DNA of 64,000 nt, from NCBI RefSeq assembly GCF_039535095.1, contig NZ_BAAAWN010000001.1, positions 4,278,001 to 4,342,000 on the forward strand. Direction: 5' to 3'. The position numbers and the translations under genes were made by a program. This DNA is from Arthrobacter ramosus (lineage in GTDB: Bacteria; Actinomycetota; Actinomycetes; Actinomycetales; Micrococcaceae). The stretch's first letter is position 1; each line of letters begins with the position of its first letter. Under the pieces are notes generated by a model, which did not search any database, was not told the DNA's origin, and was given only the letters and a program-made list of their open reading frames with translations. Shown here one piece after another: positions 58,066 through 64,000 of the stretch.

Positions 58066-60158
58066 ATGGGCACCCTGTCCACGCCCGTCCCGGCAGAACG
58101 CAAACAGCCCAGCCATGAGGCGAGCAGAGTGGCCCTCGTGGGGGTCCACGGCTTCGGCGCGCACCACCTGCAGAACCTCGAAAGGCTCCAGGCCAACGGC
58201 GTCGTGCGCCTTGTTGCCGTAGCCGACCCGAATCCGCCTGCCCCCGGGCGCTTCCGCCCGGAACTGCTGTCTTCAGCAACTTGGACGATCTTCTGGCGGG
58301 AACCCCCGCGCTGGACCTGGTCATTGTGGCCACACCCATCCAGACGCACGCACAGCTCGCCCTCACAACGCTTCCCCAAGCCGATCTGTACCTCGAGAAG
58401 CCTCCGGTCGCTTCGCTCGCCGACTTCAATCGTTTGCAGGAAGCCGCCACTGCGGCCGGCAGGAGCGTCCAGGTCGGCTTCCAGAGCCTCGGATCCCGCG
58501 GCCTCCAGGCCATTGAGGAACTGCTTGCGGCGGGAGAGATCGGCTCTCTTCTGGGCATCTCGGCCACCGGGCGTTGGGTGCGTGACCGCGCCTATTACAA
58601 GCGCTCCCGCTGGGCGGGCAAACGCAGCCTGGACGGCATCGACGTTGTTGACGGGGTGGCGACCAACCCGCTGGCACACGCCATCGCCACCGCGCTGAGG
58701 ATCGCCGGGGCACGGACCGTGGACGATCTTGCCTCCGTGGAAACAGACCTGTACCGCGCCAATGACATCGAATCCGACGACACCTCCGTGATCCGGATCC
58801 GCACAGCCACGGGCCTGCCCATCACGTGCGCGCTCACGCTCTGCGCCGCCGAATCGTTGGAACCGTACATCACCCTGCAGGGCAGCGACGGCAAGGCGGT
58901 GTTCCACTACACCGAAGACCGCCTCACAATCAGCTCTGCCGCCGGGACGCGCGAAACGGTCTACAGCCGGGTGGACCTCACCGAGGACCTGCTGGAGCAT
59001 CGTCGCCTGGAGCGCTCGACGCCGGGTCCCGCAACCGGCGCGCCGCTCATCAGCCCGCTCGCGGACAGCGGCGCCTTCATGCAGGTCCTGGAGGCCATCC
59101 GCACCGCAGAATCTCCCGCATTGATCCCGGAGAAGTACGTCACCTGGGAGGGCGAGGGTGATGCAGCCCGCGCGGTGATCGACGGAATCGAAGACGCCCT
59201 GGAACGCGCGACGGCGGCGCACGCCACCTTCAGCGAACTTGGCTTGCCGTGGGCGCGGCCAGCCGTCGACGCCGGAAGGCCGCTCTTGAGCCTGCCCGAC
59301 GGCGGTGAGCCCTGCGCCCCTGCGATAAAGACCGGCCAGGCCGCTGTCGTCTTGGCAACCCTGCAGAGCGGTGCCGGCCTGGCCGCCCGGCTCTCCCCGC
59401 GGCCCTATCTGCACCCGGTCCGCACACTCGCCGGAGTCAAGGTCACCGACCATCTGCCCGCCGACCACCCCTGGCATCTTGGCGCGGGATTCGCCTTGCA
59501 GGATGTGAACGGCAGCAATTTCTGGGGCGGCAAGACGTACACCCGCGCTGCCGGCCGTTACGAAGAACGGCAAGACCACGGCCGCATCATCGAACGCTCC
59601 ACAATGTCCGTGGCAGGCCTGCTGGAGCAGAAATTGAGCTGGCAGGCACCGGACGGCGCCGAACTTCTCCGCGAACGCCGCACCACCCGGTCCAGGCTGC
59701 TTGACCACCGCACGTGGCAACTGGAGCTACGAACAGAACTGACCGCCGTCGTCGACTCCTCGCTCGGCAGCCCCGGCTCCAACGGCGCCCGCGGAAGCGG
59801 CTACGGCGGCTTCTTCTGGCGCTTGCCTGCGTACGCCGGGGCAGAAGTCTTCACAGCGGAGAGGGCCGGTGAACCCCAAGTCCACGGCTTGGCGTCGCCG
59901 TGGCTGGCCTGGGCCGCGGACTTTCCAGAAGGCCCCGCCACTCTGGTGTTCGCCGGCCCGGCTGAGGCACAGGATCCATGGTTCGTCCGGATGGCGGATT
60001 ACCCGGCAGTGGGTTCGGCCGTGGCCTGGGACCGGCCAGTGGAGCTCGGCGCAGGTGAATCCTTGCTCCGCTCCTTCACCGTGTGGATCGTCGACGCCAA
60101 GTTGTCTCCGGCCGAGGTCGCCGAGCTGACGGCAGGTAGGGCTTCCGCTGCAGGATAG
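58066..60158 (+). pseudogene. Gfo/Idh/MocA oxidoreductase - DUF6807 (PmoA) fusion, frameshifted at about 58246-58250
   Basis: From the ATG at 58066 (GAGGAG upstream) the first 60 codons give a Rossmann N-terminus (VALVGVHGFGAHHLQNLERL, ADPNPPAPG). After the run CCCCCGGGCG the reading jumps: coding sense continues one frame over as LPPGTAVFSNLDDLLAGTPA. One lost G in the GGG run explains it. The rest holds the Gfo/Idh/MocA C-domain (EKPPVASLADFNRLQEAA) and a C-terminal DUF6807 sandwich (HPVRTLAGVKVTDHLPADHPWHLG). Intact, it would be 697 residues, a sugar or cyclitol dehydrogenase. A sequencing error is possible. A LacI operator covers its promoter. Confidence 0.82.
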
Positions 60159-60170
60159 GCACGCAGAAAG

Positions 60171-60205
60171 GCGGGGGCTCAGTTCAGTTCAAACTGAGCC
60201 CCCGC
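60171..60205 (+). terminator. strong terminator after the Gfo/Idh/MocA gene
   Basis: GCGGGGGCTCAGTT pairs perfectly with AACTGAGCCCCCGC (14 bp, 7-nt loop) and is followed by CGTTT. Confidence 0.8.
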
Positions 60206-60239
60206 CGTTTGCGTAGGGTGTCTAGGCCGAAGTTACGAA

Positions 60240-60280
60240 GGCCTTCTGCCCGGATTTGTTGTGTTTCCGGGCGGAAGGCC
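60240..60280 (+). terminator. hairpin just inside the left IS end
   Basis: GGCCTTCTGCCCGGA pairs with TCCGGGCGGAAGGCC (14 of 15, one G-T) around an 11-nt loop, followed by TCTTTTCT. It probably blocks outside transcription from entering the transposase gene. Confidence 0.7.
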
Positions 60281-60360
60281 TCTTTTCTGCCGGAATGTGT
60301 AGACAGAATATTGGGCGAGTCATACCCGATACTTGAGGAAAATCACGCTATTGTCTTGGT

Positions 60361-62127
60361 ATGACTCAGCGAGACATGCCTGTTCACGTAGTCAGAGTTC
60401 GGAAGTCCCACACGGACAAGCACGGCCAGGTCCGTGACTACCGGTCGGCCTACCTGCGCCGGACCTTCCGCCAGGAAGGCAAGGTCCGCAATGAGACCGT
60501 GGCCAACCTCTCTGCCCTGCCCGAGCACGTGGTCGATCTGATCGAGGCCGGGCTCAAGGGCGAACAGCTCGTTCCGGCCGGCAGCGCTGCCACGGTGACA
60601 CGGTCCCTGCCGCACGGGCACGTCGCCGCGGTGGCCGCGCAGGCCGGGGCGCTGGGGTTCCCGGGACTGCTGGGCCCGGCCTCGAAGCAGCGGGACCTGG
60701 CCCTGGCCCTGATCATCGCCAGGGTGTGCCGTCCTGGTTCGAAGCTGGCCACGACCCGGTGGTGGGCGGACACGACATTGGCCCAGGACCTCGGGGTGGA
60801 CGGTGCCGGCACGGACGAGGTCTACGCGGCGATGGACTGGCTGGCGGCCCGGCAGCAGGGCATCGAAAAGACCCTGGCCACCAGGCACCTGTCCCCGGAG
60901 GCGAACCCGAAGAAGCTGGCGTTGTTCGACCTGTCCTCCTCCTGGGTCACCGGGCACCACTGCGAGCTGGCCGCCCGGGGCTATTCCCGCGACGGGAAGA
61001 AGGGCCTGCCGCAGATCGAATACGGGCTGCTCACCGAGCCGGACGGCCGGCCCGTCGCGGTCCGGGTCGTGGCCGGGAACACCGCGGACCCGGCCGCGTT
61101 CGAAGCTATCGCCCAGGAAATGAAGACGACCTTCGGGCTTCAGGAAATGGTCATGGTCGGGGACCGCGGAATGATCACCTCGGCCCGTATCGCCGCGCTG
61201 AAGGAACTCGGCGGCCTCGGCTGGGTCACGGCGCTGCGGGCCCCGTCTATCAAGGCCCTGGCCGCCGATGACGGGCCCCTGCAGATGTCCCTGTTCGATG
61301 AAACGAACCTGGCCGAGATCACCCACCCGGACTATCCCGGCGAACGGCTCATCGCCTGCCGCAACCCGGCCCTGGCCGCCGAACGAACCCGCAAACGCCG
61401 CGAGCTGCTCGAGGCCACCGACGCCGAGCTGGCGAAAATCGCCGCCGCTGCCGAGGCCGGCCGGATCCGCGGAGCCGGGAAAATCGGGGTCAGGGCGGGC
61501 AAGGTCATCGGCAAGTACAACATGGAAAAGCACTACACCCTCACCATCGAGGACAACGCCTTCGGCTATGCCCGCAACGAGGAGCAGATCAGAGCCGAGG
61601 CCGCCCTGGACGGGATCTACATCATCCGCACGTCCGTCGGCGCTGCCGCAATGGACGCGGCAAGGGTCGTGGCGACCTACAAGTCGCTGGCCGGCGTCGA
61701 ACGCGACTTCCGCTCGATCAAGTCCATCGACCTGTCCCTGCGCCCGATCCACCACTGGACCGAAACCAGGGTCCGCGCCCACGTGTTCATCTGCATGCTC
61801 GCCGCCTACCTCGTCTGGCACCTGCGCCGGGCCTGGGCGCCCCTGACCTTCACCGACGAAGACCGCCCGGCACCGGCTGACCCCGTCGCCCCGGCCAACC
61901 GCTCGGAAGCGGCGGACAAGAAAGCATCCACCCGCACATCCAGCGACGGACACCCTGCCTACAGCTTCCGCGCTCTGCTCGAGCACCTCGGAACACTGAC
62001 CCGAAACGACATCCGCTACGGCACCGCCCAGGACCTCCCGGTCATTCCAACCCTCGCGATCCCGACCCCCATCCAACGCCAAGCCTTCGACCTCATCGGA
62101 GAGCCCATCCCCATCCACATCAAGTAG
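60361..62127 (+). CDS. IS1634-family transposase (IS4 superfamily DDE)
   Basis: A 588-residue DDE transposase that cuts and moves the element. The first catalytic Asp is in ALFDLSSSWVTG, the second in VMVGDRGMITSARI. The Glu lies in YKSLAGVERDFRSIKSIDLSLRPIHHW, the Y-R-E-K type signature of the IS4 group; this is followed by RVRAHVFICMLAAYLVWHL. All motifs are intact and the length is normal. It lies alone between the inverted repeats. No clear ribosome binding site precedes the ATG, consistent with low expression. Confidence 0.95.
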   Translation: MTQRDMPVHVVRVRKSHTDKHGQVRDYRSAYLRRTFRQEGKVRNETVANLSALPEHVVDLIEAGLKGEQLVPAGSAATVTRSLPHGHVAAVAAQAGALGFPGLLGPASKQRDLALALIIARVCRPGSKLATTRWWADTTLAQDLGVDGAGTDEVYAAMDWLAARQQGIEKTLATRHLSPEANPKKLALFDLSSSWVTGHHCELAARGYSRDGKKGLPQIEYGLLTEPDGRPVAVRVVAGNTADPAAFEAIAQEMKTTFGLQEMVMVGDRGMITSARIAALKELGGLGWVTALRAPSIKALAADDGPLQMSLFDETNLAEITHPDYPGERLIACRNPALAAERTRKRRELLEATDAELAKIAAAAEAGRIRGAGKIGVRAGKVIGKYNMEKHYTLTIEDNAFGYARNEEQIRAEAALDGIYIIRTSVGAAAMDAARVVATYKSLAGVERDFRSIKSIDLSLRPIHHWTETRVRAHVFICMLAAYLVWHLRRAWAPLTFTDEDRPAPADPVAPANRSEAADKKASTRTSSDGHPAYSFRALLEHLGTLTRNDIRYGTAQDLPVIPTLAIPTPIQRQAFDLIGEPIPIHIK

Positions 62128-62151
62128 ACAGAACCCCAGCCCCCGAAAACA

Positions 62152-62181
62152 GCGAAATCCCCGCCGAGGCGGGGATTTCGC
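62152..62181 (+). terminator. hairpin just inside the right IS end
   Basis: CGAAATCCCCGCC and GGCGGGGATTTCG form a 13-bp stem with a tiny loop, 25 bp after the transposase stop. It can end the transposase mRNA and also transcripts coming from the opposite side. Confidence 0.65.
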
Positions 62182-62206
62182 ACGTCATCACGGACGTAAC
62201 TTCGGT

Positions 62207-63064
62207 CTAGGCGTACGGCAGCACGAGCTCCGCGTAGCGCTGTTTCATGGCTGCCAGGACCGCGTCGCCGTCGGCGTCCCAGATGTCCTGGTTGAAGATT
62301 TCCACTTCGATGTCGCCAGCGTAGCCGGCGTCGCGCACCCAGCTGCCGATCGTCGCGAAGTCGATCACGCCGTCTCCCATCATGCCGCGCGAGAGCAGCG
62401 CGTCGGCAGCGATGGGGAGGTTGAAGTCGCACACTTGGTAGGACGCGATCCGGTTCTCCCGGCCGGCCCGCTGGATCTGCTGCTTCAGTTCGGGGTCCCA
62501 CCAGACGTGGAAGGTGTCGACGGCGACGCCGACCGCCCTTGCGTCGTAGGGTGCGGCGAGGTCGAGTGCCTGGCCCAGGGTCGAGATGAGGGCTCGGTCC
62601 GCCGCGTACATCGGGTGCAGGGGTTCAAGCACCAGCCGGACCCCGTGCTCGACGGCGAAGGGCACCAGGTCCTCTAGGCGATCGACCACGCGACGGCGGG
62701 CTGCGACGACGTCCTTCTCGCCCGGCGCGAGCCCGCCGACCACCAGGAACAGCTCCCGCGTATCCAGCGCCACGGCTTCCAGGATGGCCGCCCGGTTGTC
62801 GGCCAGGGCGGCCGCCTGCCCTTCGGCGTCGGCCGCTGTGAGGAAACCGCCCCGGCAGAGGGACGAGACGCGAAGTCCGGCGTCCTTGATCAGCTTGGCG
62901 GCCTTGTCCAAGCCGGTGTCGGCGACGATGTCCCGCCACGGTCCGATCGCCGGAATTCCGGCCCGGACGCAGCCGTCCACGGCTTCGGCGAGCGTCCATT
63001 TCTTGGTGGTGGCGCTGTTCAGTGACAATCTTGAAAAGTCCGACAGTCGCGAAAAGTCGCTCAT
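62207..63064 (-). CDS. sugar phosphate isomerase/epimerase (TIM barrel, xylose-isomerase-like)
   Basis: A 285-residue AP-endonuclease-2/IolE-type TIM barrel. Metal-site residues appear in LVLEPLHPMYAADRA (Glu), VAVDTFHVWWDPE (Asp, His) and GDIEVEIFNQDIW (Glu). It would isomerise or epimerise a sugar or inosose. The N-terminus has a small duplication (SDFSRLSDFSRLS). The TAG stop is part of the CTAG duplicated by the IS, so the element lies directly behind the coding region without changing the protein. It overlaps the DUF993 gene by 4 bp. Confidence 0.92.
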   Translation of the reverse strand: MSDFSRLSDFSRLSLNSATTKKWTLAEAVDGCVRAGIPAIGPWRDIVADTGLDKAAKLIKDAGLRVSSLCRGGFLTAADAEGQAAALADNRAAILEAVALDTRELFLVVGGLAPGEKDVVAARRRVVDRLEDLVPFAVEHGVRLVLEPLHPMYAADRALISTLGQALDLAAPYDARAVGVAVDTFHVWWDPELKQQIQRAGRENRIASYQVCDFNLPIAADALLSRGMMGDGVIDFATIGSWVRDAGYAGDIEVEIFNQDIWDADGDAVLAAMKQRYAELVLPYA

Positions 63065-64000
63065 GCGCCCACTCCGTTGATGCGAAGGTAATCGGACATC
63101 CGGAAGGCGGCCAGCGCTGGATCGCGCAGGAGCCCGGCCTGGTCGGCGAGTTCGAAGGTGCGCGCCAGGTGGACCACCGAGCGGCCGGAATGCAGTCCGC
63201 CGACCATCTGGAATCCGGGCTGCTTGCCGTTGAGCCAGGACATGAAGGCGATCCCGGTCTTGTAGTAGAACGTGGGGGCGCTGAAGATGTGTTTGCCCAG
63301 TTCGCGGGTGGAGTCCAGGATGGCGCGTGCGTCCGCAGCGTCGCCGGCGTCGTACTTCTGCAACGCCACCGAAGCGGCAGGGTAGATCGCGGCGAAGATG
63401 CCCAGCAGCGCGTCCGAGTGGTGGGCGCCGTCGCCGTCGATCAGTTCCGGGTAGTTGAAATCGTCGCCGGTGTAGAGGCGGACGCCCGCCGGAAGGGCTG
63501 AGCGCAGGGCAACTTCATGCGAAGCGTCCAGCAGCGAGACCTTCACGCCGTCCACCCTGTCCGCGTGATCGCGGATCAGGCCAAGGAAGGTTTCAGTTGC
63601 TTCGGCGACGTCGTTAGAGCCCCAATAGCCGGCCAATGCGGGGTCGAACATGGTCCCGAGCCAGTGCAGGATGACCGGCTGGTCCACTTCAGTGAGGAGC
63701 GTGGAGTAGACGTGCAGATAGTCCCCGGGGCTTGCAGCCACTTTGGCCAGCGCCCGGGACGTCATGATGATGACCTTCGGCCCGGCTTCGCTCACGACGG
63801 CGATCTGCTCGCGGTACGCGTCCAGCACGGCCTTGATACCGGAGGGACCCTCGGGAACAGAGGCGAGGTCCAGCTGGTCCGTTCCGGCGCCGCAGGACAC
63901 GAGATCCCGGACGGTCTTGCCAGCGGTGGCGGCGTTGCCTGACGCCACCACGGAGGCCGCTTCGACGCCGGTTCGCTTGATGAGCTGCTGCGTCGCGGCC
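63061..64000 (-). CDS. DUF993 (dihydrodipicolinate synthase-like) protein, 5' end outside the window
   Basis: The last 312 codons of a class I aldolase-like protein (DUF993). LASVPEGPSGIKAVLDAYREQIAVV, VIIMTSRALAKVAASPGDYLHVYSTLL and GVKVSLLDASHEVALRSALPAGVRLYTGDDFNYPELI match the family; KVSLLD contains the Schiff-base-type Lys. Members occur with Gfo/Idh/MocA dehydrogenases and TIM-barrel isomerases in sugar or cyclitol degradation, as here. It is upstream of the isomerase gene and coupled to it by an ATGA overlap. Confidence 0.88.
   Translation of the reverse strand, partial: AATQQLIKRTGVEAASVVASGNAATAGKTVRDLVSCGAGTDQLDLASVPEGPSGIKAVLDAYREQIAVVSEAGPKVIIMTSRALAKVAASPGDYLHVYSTLLTEVDQPVILHWLGTMFDPALAGYWGSNDVAEATETFLGLIRDHADRVDGVKVSLLDASHEVALRSALPAGVRLYTGDDFNYPELIDGDGAHHSDALLGIFAAIYPAASVALQKYDAGDAADARAILDSTRELGKHIFSAPTFYYKTGIAFMSWLNGKQPGFQMVGGLHSGRSVVHLARTFELADQAGLLRDPALAAFRMSDYLRINGVGA

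Larger units (their letters stand above)
60226..62206 (+). mobile_element. IS1634-family insertion sequence, 1981 bp, with CTAG target duplication
   Basis: Terminal inverted repeats of 12 bp, GCCGAAGTTACG at the left and ACCGAAGTTACG (reverse complement) at the right, differ only at the outermost base. CTAG is repeated directly at 60222-60225 and 62207-62210. One transposase gene fills the element. Strong hairpins sit just inside each end. Both ends and the gene are intact, so it may be active. Confidence 0.85.

Noticed and set aside
60343-62118. A 591-codon open frame antisense to the transposase gene
   Set aside because: It mirrors the codon pattern of the real gene on the other strand, reads as low-complexity Gly/Arg/Val-rich text and matches no family.
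60222-62210. The insertion sequence as a gene-disrupting event
   Set aside because: It lies after the terminator of the plus-strand gene and restores the stop codon of the minus-strand gene, so neither coding region is interrupted.

Overview
This 64 kb window is high-GC DNA from an actinobacterial chromosome. Gene content and protein style point to the Micrococcaceae, most like Arthrobacter and its close relatives (inference). Pointers are a levan-type GH32 enzyme, a form II CO-dehydrogenase-like (cox) cluster with its own moaA, an Lhr helicase beside a Nei glycosylase, a YczR/YczE pair, and several genes whose start codon lies 6 nt after a -10 box. The window is mostly accessory metabolism and regulation. 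It holds one tRNA-Ser(CGA), one IS1634-type insertion sequence, two frameshifted genes and two families of intergenic palindromic repeats. I see no rRNA, CRISPR array or prophage.

Layout. 0-4 kb: VOC protein end, acylphosphatase, a dehydrogenase/PTPS-like/HTH_42 trio, tRNA-Ser, SnoaL-like protein. 4.1-6.5 kb: the most striking locus, a three-gene operon joined by ATGA overlaps. It encodes an ECF-sigma factor fused in frame to an O6-methylguanine-DNA methyltransferase, a 2OG-Fe(II) oxygenase and a stand-alone Ada-type zinc domain. It looks like a taken-apart and re-wired Ada adaptive response. 6.7-9.4 kb: acyltransferase, a lipoprotein and a gene-poor stretch with remnants. 9.3-12 kb: secreted GH32 fructan enzyme behind a promoter bracketed by two LacI-type operators. 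12.6-16.4 kb: a GntR regulon (nitrilase, GntR, MHS transporter, DUF2848) with two matching operators. 16.5-25.4 kb: moaA plus a molybdenum hydroxylase system (AAA ATPase, VWA protein, XdhC, CoxS, CoxL, CoxM, CoxG), form II by its AYRGAGR motif.

25.8-37.7 kb: MarR regulator, membrane methyltransferase, RibD-like reductase, split DUF1254/DUF1214 membrane proteins with a 58-residue membrane protein, a sulfite-oxidase-type Mo enzyme, an antiporter, a frameshifted conserved gene, a YcnI copper protein and a DUF4232 lipoprotein. 37.8-43.7 kb: DNA repair pair lhr-nei. 43.8-54 kb: regulator/effector pairs (YczE/YczR, DUF4188/TetR, SRPBCC/ArsR), a phospholipase C/acid phosphatase-like enzyme, an RluA pseudouridine synthase, a macrodomain protein and a DedA protein, with repeat elements in the gaps. 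54-57 kb: PEP carboxylase. 57.1-64 kb: DUF1684 protein, then a sugar-catabolic locus with a LacI operator, a Gfo/Idh/MocA-DUF6807 fusion broken by a one-base deletion, an IS1634-type element inserted at the stop codon of the next gene, a TIM-barrel isomerase and a DUF993 protein that runs off the end.
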